From a virus, in IMG/VR virus record IMGVR_UViG_3300048556_000868, positions 62,001-126,000 of that record: 64,000 nt of DNA; one strand, written 5' to 3'. Position numbers and translations under genes: made by a program. Positions 41,543 to 49,112 of this stretch are shown one piece after another (the first letter of the stretch is position 1; every line of letters starts with the position of its first letter). The notes beneath the pieces were generated by a model, which was given only the letters and a program-made list of their open reading frames with translations, was not told where the DNA came from and did no database searches.

Positions 41543-41683
41543 CTATTTGCGAGTTTTGAATTTGTAAAACTTATTAAGCATGTAGTAATGCTTCGCGTCT
41601 AGAGGTTGAGGGATGTTAAACCCGTATAGTTCTGCCTCAGCCAATTGGTGCCCGAGAGCCCTTAGTTTTTGTTGTAGTGTCAT
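41543..41683 (-). CDS. Small basic protein
   Basis: The 46-residue protein (LRALGHQLAEAELYGFNIPQ, ending YKFKTRK) starts at ATG 41683 with AAAGGGA upstream. Last gene before the terminator. Function unknown. Confidence 0.65.
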   Translation of the reverse strand: MTLQQKLRALGHQLAEAELYGFNIPQPLDAKHYYMLNKFYKFKTRK

Positions 41684-41688
41684 AATAA

Positions 41689-41919
41689 TTATCCCTTTAT
41701 TAGGCTTACGATGCGATCATAACGAAAAGACCTAAATCCATTTCGATTAAAGCACCAAGATTTAAAGCCGACAACATCTTTGCCTTCGGTCATGTTGCCG
41801 AACTCGCCTTTGTGTTTTGGCTTGGTGATTGTATACATTGCAGTTGCTCCGTTAGCTGTACGGTAAACAAGCTTGTACTTTGGTTTAACTGCGTTAAGAA
41901 TTTTAGTTAGTAGTTTCAT
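41689..41919 (-). CDS. Short WYL-like basic protein
   Basis: The 76-residue protein fits a small phage family (YKLVYRTANGATAMYTI, GFKSWCFNRNGFRSFRYDRI) that resembles the beta-strand part of WYL domains. AAAGGAC lies before the ATG. Ligand or nucleic-acid binding is possible. Confidence 0.65.
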   Translation of the reverse strand: MKLLTKILNAVKPKYKLVYRTANGATAMYTITKPKHKGEFGNMTEGKDVVGFKSWCFNRNGFRSFRYDRIVSLIKG

Positions 41920-42160
41920 TGGCGTCCTTTGTTACAGGGTTTTGGTTGTAATAGTTGTAAAGCTCGCAAGCCTCTTCGGCTGAGTCACAACTATAAGAAA
42001 TTAGATCAGGAAAATTAATGTTCTCCCTAAGCAATTCGTCGTATGGGTGGTATGGGGTCTCGGACTCTTCAAACCATAGTTTCCATTGCTCTGCTTGTTC
42101 ATCGTATTCGGGTAAGTCAATTGGACTTCCGATGCAAACTCCTTCTATGTAATTGTTCAT
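41903..42160 (-). CDS. Hypothetical acidic protein
   Basis: The 85-residue protein is rich in Glu, Tyr and Trp (YDEQAEQWKLWFEESETPY). It overlaps the next gene by 17 bases. Function unknown. Confidence 0.62.
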   Translation of the reverse strand: MNNYIEGVCIGSPIDLPEYDEQAEQWKLWFEESETPYHPYDELLRENINFPDLISYSCDSAEEACELYNYYNQNPVTKDANETTN

Positions 42161-42161
42161 T

Positions 42162-42395
42162 TTAATAATTGTTTACTCCTTCTAATTCTGATTCTAACCA
42201 TAGCATGGCTTTTTGTCTGATGTCGCAGTGTGAGACTTCAGTAAATACATTGTCATTGACTCGAAGATAAAGATCGTTTCCGTTCTTTTTCTCTGTCTCT
42301 AGGTCGTTTACTTCATACCACTTTTGGGCATAATCTATCATTCTTTCTTCTATTCTCATCTTAGCAAGGGATTGGTGAGTCTTCGTCTGTTTCAA
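42162..42395 (-). CDS. Hypothetical protein
   Basis: The 77-residue protein (RIEERMIDYAQKWYEVNDL) is not assigned to a family. It overlaps the upstream gene by 35 bases. Confidence 0.6.
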   Translation of the reverse strand: MKQTKTHQSLAKMRIEERMIDYAQKWYEVNDLETEKKNGNDLYLRVNDNVFTEVSHCDIRQKAMLWLESELEGVNNY

Positions 42396-42582
42396 TAGTG
42401 ATGCCGAAGTGACATGCTAAATCTGCGATAGCTGAATCTTTATTGAAATAATTATAAGCAAAAGTTAAAAGTTGCTCTTGTTGTTCTCCCGTATGCCCGT
42501 CTCTGAGTTCATCGTATATCTCAAAGATGTTCATGTTCCAATTCCAACCTTCTACTCTTGATTCGATTTGTGCTTTAGTCAT
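42361..42582 (-). CDS. Hypothetical acidic protein
   Basis: The 73-residue protein (VEGWNWNMNIFEIYDELRDG, ADLACHFGITIETDEDS) has AAGGAG before its start, within the end of the upstream gene. Function unknown. Confidence 0.65.
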   Translation of the reverse strand: MTKAQIESRVEGWNWNMNIFEIYDELRDGHTGEQQEQLLTFAYNYFNKDSAIADLACHFGITIETDEDSPIPC

Positions 42583-42583
42583 T

Positions 42584-42793
42584 TTAAATAATCTCCTTAA
42601 TTTTTTGTTCTAGTTGTTTTAGTACGGATACCTTGTTGCCTTTAAATCCGAACTCTTGTTTTACGATTGAATAGACTGATTGACCTCGTCTTGTCATACC
42701 AAGAACCTCCATCTTTAACGCTCCTTTAAGAGCTACCAATCGGAATCGGTCTATCGCTTCGGGTGTGTCTGCTACTATTGTTTTTTCTGTCAT
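42584..42793 (-). CDS. Small basic DNA-binding-like protein
   Basis: The 69-residue protein has a basic helix-turn-helix-like pattern (RRGQSVYSIVKQEFGFKGNK). A leaderless promoter sits just before its ATG. It is a candidate early regulator. Confidence 0.65.
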   Translation of the reverse strand: MTEKTIVADTPEAIDRFRLVALKGALKMEVLGMTRRGQSVYSIVKQEFGFKGNKVSVLKQLEQKIKEII

Positions 42794-42799
42794 AATATA

Positions 42800-42828
42800 A
42801 ATCTAACTTAGTTGAACTTCTTTGTCAA
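42800..42828 (-). promoter_or_regulatory. Early promoter TTGACA-N17-TAGATT
   Basis: Six bases separate the -10 box from ATG 42793. The -35 box is inside the end of the upstream gene. Confidence 0.7.
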
Positions 42829-43042
42829 TACTTTTTTCTCTGTTTTTCTTTAGCTCCCAACTAATGTCGTAGAGGTATTGACTAACATAATCGAGAGACC
42901 CCGCTATGTTTTTTAATTCGCCTTGAAGATCTCTGTTCTCTTTTCTCAACTCATATAGTTCATCTGCAATTCCATTGATTGCTGCGACAATTGATGACTC
43001 AGGCGATAGTTTTCTTTTGTGTGCTTCCATTAATTTATTCAT
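42803..43042 (-). CDS. Hypothetical coiled-coil protein
   Basis: I start it at ATG 43042 (79 residues), where AAAGGA lies 7 bases upstream; a longer frame to 43087 has none. It has a helical middle (ELYELRKENRDLQGELKNI). Function unknown. Confidence 0.62.
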   Translation of the reverse strand: MNKLMEAHKRKLSPESSIVAAINGIADELYELRKENRDLQGELKNIAGSLDYVSQYLYDISWELKKNREKSIDKEVQLS

Positions 43043-43044
43043 GT

Positions 43045-43257
43045 TTATCCTTTGATTGGTATTCTGAGGAATTGTGTGCCGTACCACTTGACACTGAATT
43101 GTTTCTCTAAAAAATCTTCGATAATTAAAAGGTCATCATCAATTGCATCTGAGCCTTCATGATCGCCACCTTCGGATAACTCAACTGACGCTTTATTCAA
43201 TTCGCCATGTCGCTCTTTTAATATATCAACTATGTCTCTTTCTTCCCAACTTCTCAT
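43045..43257 (-). CDS. Hypothetical acidic protein
   Basis: The 70-residue protein (WEERDIVDILKERHGELNK) has AGGAGG before its ATG, which overlaps the upstream stop by ATGA. Function unknown. Confidence 0.65.
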   Translation of the reverse strand: MRSWEERDIVDILKERHGELNKASVELSEGGDHEGSDAIDDDLLIIEDFLEKQFSVKWYGTQFLRIPIKG

Positions 43258-43400
43258 GTCATATCCTCCTCATCTAATACTTTTTCTTTTAACTCTAATA
43301 AACTTTTATAGGTGGTATACCACGAATCTGTTTCGTCCTCTCTACCCTCCATCTCGCTATAATAAATGTAATCAATAACTTCTTGAATAGATTGTGACAT
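43254..43400 (-). CDS. Small acidic protein
   Basis: The 48-residue protein (MSQSIQEVIDYIYYSEMEG) may start instead at GTG 43427, which overlaps the upstream TGA and would add nine residues (MKQLLVKIP). Confidence 0.58.
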   Translation of the reverse strand: MSQSIQEVIDYIYYSEMEGREDETDSWYTTYKSLLELKEKVLDEEDMT

Positions 43401-43423
43401 AGGTATCTTAACTAATAGTTGTT

Positions 43424-43678
43424 TCACGCTTTTACCCCCAATACTTCTCTTAACTTTTTTAAGTTTCCTGCGTTAATGAAAACTTCACGAACATAGTCGT
43501 CTGATTCGGACTCAACTTTCTCTATGCGTTTGGATACTTCGCAAGCCTTGAAAATCTCTCTTTCTCTCATGCCCCACTTAATAACCAATGGTACTGATGG
43601 AAAATATTCCACAAGTTCTTTTAGTTGCTTGGAGTCTACGAAACCCCAATTATCTATAATGTCTTTTAATAATTTCAT
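43424..43678 (-). CDS. Hypothetical charged protein
   Basis: The 84-residue protein (LLKDIIDNWGFVDSKQLKEL) overlaps the upstream gene by four bases. Function unknown. Confidence 0.65.
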   Translation of the reverse strand: MKLLKDIIDNWGFVDSKQLKELVEYFPSVPLVIKWGMREREIFKACEVSKRIEKVESESDDYVREVFINAGNLKKLREVLGVKA

Positions 43679-44061
43679 GTTGTATATGCTGTTACTTTGT
43701 TGTGTGTTAGTTTTGCGTTATCCATAGAGTATATAGGAGACTCGGTTGCCTTGTCAACAAAAGAATCATACTTGTATGGGTTGTAAGTTACTTCCACAGG
43801 ATTAGGTAAATCTAGATCAAGTTCATCTATGTAACCATTGATGCCCGCGTGAACATTTTTGCGTTGCTCATCAATAACTTTTTGTCTGCCCCTGGCATTT
43901 ACTTGAAATGCACAGTCCCAAAGATTAATCTCATCGGTGTGTGCTTTGACTAGTCCGTCTTGCTTGACTGACCAACAATCTTTGTGAAGGTTCTTGTATA
44001 CAAAGACCTTTTTCTTGTGGTCAATCTTATACTTTTTGTTTCCTGGATTTCTCTCTGTCAT
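43675..44061 (-). CDS. Hypothetical basic protein
   Basis: The start is ATG 44061 (128 residues), because the promoter overlaps the longer frame. Basic start and NPVEVTYNPYKYDSFVDKAT near the end; no family recognised. First gene of an overlapping early operon. Confidence 0.7.
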   Translation of the reverse strand: MTERNPGNKKYKIDHKKKVFVYKNLHKDCWSVKQDGLVKAHTDEINLWDCAFQVNARGRQKVIDEQRKNVHAGINGYIDELDLDLPNPVEVTYNPYKYDSFVDKATESPIYSMDNAKLTHNKVTAYTT

Positions 44062-44067
44062 AGATAC

Positions 44068-44096
44068 AATATAGACCAATACGCATACCTTGTAAA
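44068..44096 (-). promoter_or_regulatory. Early promoter TTTACA-N17-TATATT
   Basis: Six bases separate the -10 box from ATG 44061. Preceded by the AACTTTTTTC tract. Confidence 0.75.
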
Positions 44097-44125
44097 GAAA
44101 AAAGTTTAATTAAAATGCACTTTGT

Positions 44126-44195
44126 TGTAAGTTGTTGCCAATCAACGCTTTATGCGGGTCGGGCTCGCGCAAGTGCTTGATATTCAACGACTTAC
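44126..44195 (-). repeat. Palindromic element copy R15
   Basis: GTAAGTTGTTG/TCAACGCTTTA, centre GCGGGTCGGGCTCGCGC and TTCAACGACTTAC; spacer ACAAAGTGCATTTTAATTAA and promoter follow. Confidence 0.86.
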
Positions 44196-44217
44196 AGAAA
44201 CAGAAATCGAGGCACAA

Positions 44218-44270
44218 AAAAATCCCCCTACAGAGATAAGCGACGGATCGCAGTCCTGCAAGGGGATTAG
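44218..44270 (-). terminator. Possible terminator: AATCCCC stem with T-run
   Basis: On the minus strand AATCCCC pairs with GGGGATT around a ~35-base loop and is followed by TTTTTTTG. It ends transcription arriving from the 44.3-44.9 kb region. Confidence 0.6.
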
Positions 44271-44320
44271 AGAGAAATTCTTTATTTATTATTTAGTATT
44301 TCACAATTTATAATTTGTAA

Positions 44321-44425
44321 TTATTCTTTGCTGATTAATATGATTGCTACTATAATGGTTACTATAATTTGTAATATCAAGGTGCATGTTGGGTTATGAT
44401 TTTTAGTGTTGGTAATCTTTGCCAT
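44321..44425 (-). CDS. 34-residue single-helix membrane protein
   Basis: The frame from ATG 44425 is MAKITNTKNHNPTCTLILQI followed by a VTIIVAIILIS helix and SKE. A strong stem-loop lies directly upstream. Function unknown. Confidence 0.5.
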   Translation of the reverse strand: MAKITNTKNHNPTCTLILQIIVTIIVAIILISKE

Positions 44426-44776
44426 GTGAACCCCCCGTCTAAAAACTACAAATAAATTAGACAGGGGGCAACACATAACATAAGGGAAAATAGTGTGGGA
44501 AGAGACTACTGAATACTCTCAACTTTTCGGGATGAACATCAGTTCATAGAGTTCCTACTTCGAACCACAAATTAGACTTGGTATTCGTCATCAGCTCATC
44601 CGATTGGACTCTGCTACCCCACCACAGGGAATTTGCGTACCTTAACCCGCTCATCACAGGTTTATTCGGTCACCCACAGGAAGGATTATAAGCCCTTCCA
44701 AAGTGTTTCTACAGACAGAGTTTGAGCCCTTTGGTTAATAAGGATCTGCCTGCAGAATTAAAAATTAAACTATTAA
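44426..44776 (-). ncRNA. Candidate structured noncoding RNA
   Basis: About 350 bases here have no supported frame on either strand. On the minus strand, an 11-bp stem with G-U pairs (CTGCAGGCAGA with TCTGTCTGTAG) opens it. GGAAGG/CCTTCC and TGAAC/GTTCA hairpins follow, and CCCCCTGTCTAA/TTAGACGGGGGG closes it near 44430. GC content is above its surroundings. No tmRNA, RNase P or intron core was recognised. The strand could also be plus. Confidence 0.5.
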
Positions 44777-44878
44777 AGAACAAAAATACTGAGGCTATTT
44801 TAATGAGTCGCCTCTTCTCATTTACTAACTATACTAATAATATAACAAACAACATACTACAATTAAATATATAAAATG

Positions 44879-45064
44879 TCAACTACTTTCTTTGATTGCT
44901 TCAAGTTTTTTTTCAAGACGCATATTGTCAACATACTCTGCTAAGTAAAGTAATTCTTCCTTAGCACTTTGTTTACCCTCTTCTGAGGCATTATTGTTTT
45001 GGAGTACTTCGATGTAAATCTTTACCGCAGTAACCCAATTTGGTGTTAAATCTATCGTTTCCAT
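44879..45064 (-). CDS. Hypothetical helical protein
   Basis: The 61-residue protein (VKIYIEVLQNNNASEEGKQ) is helical and acidic. Leaderless by promoter position. Confidence 0.68.
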   Translation of the reverse strand: METIDLTPNWVTAVKIYIEVLQNNNASEEGKQSAKEELLYLAEYVDNMRLEKKLEAIKESS

Positions 45065-45070
45065 AATGCT

Positions 45071-45099
45071 ATACTAAGAAATAAATTCGGTGGTGTCAA
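45071..45099 (-). promoter_or_regulatory. Early promoter TTGACA-N17-TAGTAT
   Basis: Six bases separate the -10 box from ATG 45064. The -35 box overlaps the stop of the 45096 micro-ORF. Confidence 0.75.
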
Positions 45100-45161
45100 G
45101 GTTCTTTTCTAAAGATTAATAAGATTGAAGCTAATATCGTAATAATTATTGCCTCAATCAT
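45096..45161 (-). CDS. 21-residue membrane micro-peptide
   Basis: MIEAIIITILASILLIFRK plus EP is one hydrophobic helix; it overlaps the upstream gene by eight bases. Confidence 0.42.
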   Translation of the reverse strand: MIEAIIITILASILLIFRKEP

Positions 45162-45390
45162 TTAATTGATTTAATTCTTTTAATAATCCTTTAATTTTAA
45201 ACCAACTATTTTCAGGGGGAAATAACTTCGCGTTATATTCGCTGGTGGTAGACCTATATAAATCATCTGCAAACTCTTCAAGCTTTGCCAATTTAATCGT
45301 CATAATTTCTTTGTTAGTTAATTTTTCATACAACTCATCATTGGTTGCAAACATACTAACTTTTTTATTTAGTGGTTTTACTAAGTTCAT
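45154..45390 (-). CDS. Hypothetical protein
   Basis: The 78-residue protein (MTIKLAKLEEFADDLYRST) overlaps the upstream stop by one base. Function unknown. Confidence 0.65.
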   Translation of the reverse strand: MNLVKPLNKKVSMFATNDELYEKLTNKEIMTIKLAKLEEFADDLYRSTTSEYNAKLFPPENSWFKIKGLLKELNQLND

Positions 45391-45581
45391 TATGCTAACC
45401 CCTTTGCTTTTTTACTAGCAAGAATTTTTTGTAATTTTAAATCGGCTTCTCTTTGTTGTGCCATTATTCCTTCTGTCGCTTCATTATACCCTAAGAACCT
45501 TCGGGTAAAGCTGAATGGATCTCCGCCCTTTACTTTGTTCATTACTGCGGTTGCTCTTGCACATTTTGCTATATTGCTCAT
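45390..45581 (-). CDS. Hypothetical basic protein
   Basis: The 63-residue protein (GGDPFSFTRRFLGYNEATE) shares GGDPFS with the 39391 gene. GGAG lies before its ATG. Function unknown. Confidence 0.65.
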   Translation of the reverse strand: MSNIAKCARATAVMNKVKGGDPFSFTRRFLGYNEATEGIMAQQREADLKLQKILASKKAKGLA

Positions 45582-45584
45582 AAT

Positions 45585-45794
45585 TTATCTCCTTGGTTTG
45601 TTGTTAATCATTGCGTAATCATAGTTTGCATCCGCACCCATGTCAACACGAAAACAATCGGGGCAAAAACTTTTTCTCCAAATAGGGTTGTCGCGAAAAC
45701 AAAAGGGACAAATTTTACCACCAATTATATCGCTCTCCATCTTGGATGAAACACAACCACTAAACAATAAACAAATTATTAATAAAAATTTCAT
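45585..45794 (-). CDS. Small lipoprotein with zinc-ribbon-like Cys pairs
   Basis: The 69-residue protein has a signal peptide with lipobox (LLIICLLFSGC; Cys15 would be lipidated), then CPFC and CPDC pairs. It should be anchored in the cell envelope. Phage lipoproteins often block superinfection, but this role is inferred. Confidence 0.7.
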   Translation of the reverse strand: MKFLLIICLLFSGCVSSKMESDIIGGKICPFCFRDNPIWRKSFCPDCFRVDMGADANYDYAMINNKPRR

Positions 45795-45800
45795 TCTTAA

Positions 45801-46286
45801 TTATTTTGAATCAACATGATTAATATAATATTGATTATTAAATAAGCCCTTTATTTGTTTACCATTATTTGTAATATTATTGATCTTATTTTTTTGATTA
45901 ATTAAAGCGCCTTCTAATGATTTGGTCATTTCTGCATCCCCCTTGTATTTATTTATTTCGGCTTGAAGGAATACTATTTTATCTAGCGCTTCGTTTATTT
46001 GCCTTTGTGGGCTTTCGGAGGATTTATTTTCACCACCTGAATCTTCTTTTATATTATTATTTGGGCGGGGTCGTTTAGTTTTAAAGTCTTCTACATTATT
46101 ATGTTTTGCTTTGTGCCACGATTTTATTTGATCAAAATTTTTATTGTAATTATTTTGGTCTTTATCTTGGAACATTATTTGAATCATTTTAAAGAACACC
46201 TCTTTGGGCATTATGTTTTGTGATCCTAGAATGGTCATCATTTCTGTATAGTGAAGGTAAGCTTTATTTATTTGTCTGTTTTGCAT
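45801..46286 (-). CDS. Hypothetical helical protein
   Basis: The 161-residue protein is Asn/Lys-rich with a coiled-coil second half (RQINEALDKIVFLQAEINKY). The N-terminal ~70 residues (MPKEVFFKMIQIMFQDKDQ) resemble a helical replication-accessory style, but no family is assigned. It is divergent from 46344. Confidence 0.65.
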   Translation of the reverse strand: MQNRQINKAYLHYTEMMTILGSQNIMPKEVFFKMIQIMFQDKDQNNYNKNFDQIKSWHKAKHNNVEDFKTKRPRPNNNIKEDSGGENKSSESPQRQINEALDKIVFLQAEINKYKGDAEMTKSLEGALINQKNKINNITNNGKQIKGLFNNQYYINHVDSK

Positions 46287-46293
46287 TATTAAT

Positions 46294-46322
46294 AGATTAA
46301 TTTATTTGCGCCCCGATGTCAA
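46294..46322 (-). promoter_or_regulatory. Early promoter TTGACA-N17-TAATCT
   Basis: Seven bases separate the -10 box from ATG 46286. An overlapping plus-strand TTGCGC-N17-TGTGTA may serve 46344. Confidence 0.6.
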
Positions 46323-46343
46323 TACCAATGTGTACTTATTTGC

Positions 46344-46628
46344 ATGATAGAAGACGAATATGAACATTTCTCAGAGTGGACTCCTTTAAAGAACAAACCA
46401 ACCGAAGGGTCAAGATATGATGTGAGGCAAGAAGTTTTATCTTATTTGGATAGATTCTTTTCTAATTTTGTTTTGCATCGTGATTTCCCTGTTAAGCAAA
46501 AGTTGGCAAGAAAACATTGGGTCGATACATTCTACGAAGAACTAACCCAAGAAGATCGTGAAGAAATTTTTAAACAATTAAAGCGCGATAAGTCTACATT
46601 AGATAAAAACGAATTAGGACATAACTGA
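46344..46628 (+). CDS. Hypothetical acidic protein
   Basis: The 94-residue protein (YDVRQEVLSYLDRFFSNF, YEELTQEDREEIFKQLKRD) is the only plus-strand gene in this part. A divergent promoter lies upstream. Function unknown. Confidence 0.65.
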   Translation: MIEDEYEHFSEWTPLKNKPTEGSRYDVRQEVLSYLDRFFSNFVLHRDFPVKQKLARKHWVDTFYEELTQEDREEIFKQLKRDKSTLDKNELGHN

Positions 46629-46649
46629 TTAATATTTATTTGTCAATTA

Positions 46650-46904
46650 TTAATTATTATTTGATTCAAAATCTTTTATAATTAAAGGGGGCAATAGTAA
46701 TACTAAATTATTTGGTTGATCTTTTATAGCAATCATATCTACTATCGCTCTTAGCTCTGTCTTTTTGTTTATTTGAAACGAAGGTTTTCCTGTTTCGTCT
46801 GCCCAAAGAACATCCTCGACTTCGTATCCGTCATCAAATATTTGGTTAAATCCATTCCGAAACCAATTCTCAAGATGCTCAACGCTCTGTGCTTCGATAC
46901 TCAA
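46650..46904 (-). CDS. Hypothetical acidic protein
   Basis: The 84-residue protein (QSVEHLENWFRNGFNQIF) converges with 46344. No family recognised. Confidence 0.6.
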   Translation of the reverse strand: MSIEAQSVEHLENWFRNGFNQIFDDGYEVEDVLWADETGKPSFQINKKTELRAIVDMIAIKDQPNNLVLLLPPLIIKDFESNNN

Positions 46905-47016
46905 TGCGCCCCAAAATTATTGTTTATTTATTTAAACTTAATTAAAATGCCCAAAATAGTTTATTATACTTAAAAAAAAGTTAAATTATTCGGGGCTATT
47001 TGTATTAATTTTTATT

Positions 47017-47223
47017 TTATTTATTTGGTTCACTATATGTCGGGAAGCCAAATTTATTTCTATTAATTTTTTGTTTAATTATTTCGGCATTATCAATTTT
47101 AAAATCTTTTTTATTTGATTTGATTCTGTTTGTACCGATTTTTCCGTAAATAAAATAAAACAATTTAACAAAATATTTTATAAAATTAAGTCTGCCAACC
47201 CACATTTTCACCAATTCACACAT
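47017..47223 (-). CDS. Hypothetical basic, hydrophobic protein
   Basis: The 68-residue protein has a hydrophobic N-terminus (LNFIKYFVKLFYFIYGK) and a basic tail. A TTGACA-N17-TACAAT promoter lies 40 bases upstream. A membrane-associated role is possible. Confidence 0.5.
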   Translation of the reverse strand: MCELVKMWVGRLNFIKYFVKLFYFIYGKIGTNRIKSNKKDFKIDNAEIIKQKINRNKFGFPTYSEPNK

Positions 47224-47445
47224 AATCTATTATTAATTCATTGTATATTACTCTATCTATATATTGTATTATAGCTTATTGTATATGTCAATGATGTATT
47301 AATGAATAAAAAGAGTCTTAGGCTTTTATGTGATTACCCAAGTGGTGATGAAAGTTGACCACAGGAAACAACATTAGATCGTGAAATCCAATGAAAAAAA
47401 CTGCGCCACAATACCAAATATTAAACATAAATTTTTATTATAAAA
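47224..47445. other. Intergenic stretch with promoter
   Basis: It holds the TTGACA-N17-TACAAT promoter of 47223 at 47263-47291 and an AT-rich part with no supported gene to its right. Confidence 0.45.
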
Positions 47446-47667
47446 TTACAAATCTGTTTTTATCTTACCATTGATTGCTTCATACTCATCTAGTAAAGCA
47501 AAAAACCTAGTCATAAACTTTGTATTCTCTTCAGCATCCTTCTTGAAATATTCTTCAAGTGCTTTTTTGTCGTTTTGAATTTCGGAAATTATTTTTCCGC
47601 TTTCTCTTGATTTTTCACGCAATTCGATTGCATGATGAATGATTCGTTCTCTTATATCAAATTCCAT
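47446..47667 (-). CDS. Hypothetical helical protein
   Basis: The 73-residue protein (REKSRESGKIISEIQNDKK) overlaps the rIIB stop by 11 bases. Function unknown. Confidence 0.65.
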   Translation of the reverse strand: MEFDIRERIIHHAIELREKSRESGKIISEIQNDKKALEEYFKKDAEENTKFMTRFFALLDEYEAINGKIKTDL

Positions 47668-48958
47668 TTATTTGTAGATTACTAAAGATTTTGTTATTGT
47701 TATCTTCAACTTGAAATCCAAGTTTTTCAACTAAAAATCCAATTTCTTTGCAACGAACAGAATTATTACGACAAATTTTAAGGTCAGCAATATTTTTGAT
47801 TGTTGGCTTTATGCCCGATTCAAATTTATTTTGAACATAATTCTTAATTGCTAAATCAATCATGTCTTGACTATCTGATGTAGTTTTGTCTTCGTTTTGC
47901 CCCGAACCTTCATTTCCATCAAAAGCAGGGTCATCATATCCTTCGGGAAGAATAACTTCGGGTTCGTCATCTGCATCACCGAAATCATAGTCATCATCCG
48001 AATCATCTCCGCAACCATTTATGATTGGTTCTTCGTCAGAGTCAACGAATAAAGATTGTGGAGTGCTTTCTTCCTCGAAATCAGAATCATCTTCATCGAC
48101 ATAATCTTCGTCATCGTCATAATCTTCGTCATAATCAACTTCAAGATCAGTATCGTTTGATCCGTAGATTGGTTTGTTAGCTTCATAGACAGGTTTATCG
48201 AGTTCTTTTCTTGTGTCAGTTATATCTGAAATAACACGATACTTAGAAACACGAAGTTTTTGGAAATCGCAATCGGTTGGAACTGAAACTGCATCTTCGG
48301 GATCAAACTCTACGATAAGTAAACGACCATCTTCTCCTGCCCAATTATTGGCATAATCGTATGAGCCAATGTGAAGACCAAAAGAACAATGATGATCTTT
48401 GTTATCGTCTACGCATCTACGAGCAACTTCAATCGTTTCTCCAACTCCGTTGAAAATTTGATGGCGCTCATTGGTTTGACCTTGCAAAACAATAGTGTCA
48501 GCATTGCCTGTATTAGACCAAAAATCTGATTGAACACCTTTGTATCCCAAAATCTTACCTTCGGGAGTGTTTGGCAAAGACTTATAACTCATAAAAGAAT
48601 AAAGTTCATTTACAGAGTTTGCAGATGGATTGCTTTGCAACCTAGTGATAAAATTAACAAGAGGAGCAGAATCTTTCATTCCTGCACGAAGCATTTCAAG
48701 CAATTTATCAACCACAACACCATGCAAACGATGACCTTTGTAGTAAACAACTTCGTCTTTGACTTCAACATCTCCTTCAACAAAATTTTCAACTGCTTTG
48801 GCAATGTCTAGCAAATCTCCTAGATCATCATATCTAGCTTCCAAGATTGCACTCTTTGCAAGGTTGAAGTTGACATGATCTTTGCGTAAGGTATAAGGTT
48901 TACCTTCCCAAAAGATGGTGAGAGAATTTTCGTTAATTATGTATGGTACTTTATTCAT
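47657..48958 (-). CDS. rIIB: rIIB-like protein
   Basis: The 433-residue protein has the rIIB domain pattern: ILGYKGVQSDFWSNTGN, CSFGLHIGSYDYANNW, DGRLLIVEFDPEDAVSVPTDC. An acidic Asp/Glu-rich insert spans ~265-350, making it longer than T4 rIIB (312 residues). It lies after rIIA, as in T4, where the pair affects lysis inhibition and growth on lambda lysogens. A TTGACA-N17-TAGAGT promoter (49004-49032) after the rIIA terminator gives it separate control. Confidence 0.85.
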   Translation of the reverse strand: MNKVPYIINENSLTIFWEGKPYTLRKDHVNFNLAKSAILEARYDDLGDLLDIAKAVENFVEGDVEVKDEVVYYKGHRLHGVVVDKLLEMLRAGMKDSAPLVNFITRLQSNPSANSVNELYSFMSYKSLPNTPEGKILGYKGVQSDFWSNTGNADTIVLQGQTNERHQIFNGVGETIEVARRCVDDNKDHHCSFGLHIGSYDYANNWAGEDGRLLIVEFDPEDAVSVPTDCDFQKLRVSKYRVISDITDTRKELDKPVYEANKPIYGSNDTDLEVDYDEDYDDDEDYVDEDDSDFEEESTPQSLFVDSDEEPIINGCGDDSDDDYDFGDADDEPEVILPEGYDDPAFDGNEGSGQNEDKTTSDSQDMIDLAIKNYVQNKFESGIKPTIKNIADLKICRNNSVRCKEIGFLVEKLGFQVEDNNNKIFSNLQINGI

Positions 48959-49003
48959 GGTATTTTTTAATTTTAACTTTCAGTAATTTGAGCTATGTTT
49001 AAT

Positions 49004-49032
49004 ACTCTAGTAGATTTTAAATGTTATGTCAA
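49004..49032 (-). promoter_or_regulatory. rIIB promoter
   Basis: TTGACA-N17-TAGAGT lies 46 bases before the ATG at 48958 and just after the rIIA terminator. Confidence 0.75.
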
Positions 49033-49053
49033 TAGTTTTTTTTAAAAGATTAA

Positions 49054-49091
49054 GAAGAGGGAGAGGGTAAACGATAAACCTCTCCCTCTTC
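49054..49091 (-). terminator. Terminator after rIIA
   Basis: A 13-bp stem (GAAGAGGGAGAGG with its complement, 12-base loop) is followed on the minus strand by a T-rich TTAATCTTTT tail. Confidence 0.88.
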
Positions 49092-49112
49092 AATAGCATA
49101 TAACAACAAAGT

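Noticed and set aside
31219-44195. Regular repeats as a CRISPR array
   Set aside because: Copies are hundreds to thousands of bases apart, genes lie between them, and each is an inverted repeat with a long centre; no spacer series or cas gene is seen.
44560-44640. Hammerhead ribozyme
   Set aside because: CTGATGA and CTGATG are present, but no stem II followed by GAAA and no cleavage-site stem could be arranged.
44426-44776. tmRNA, RNase P RNA or group I intron
   Set aside because: No tRNA-like ends with tag frame, no RNase P P4 core and no P7/P3 pairing were found by eye; a computed search remains open.
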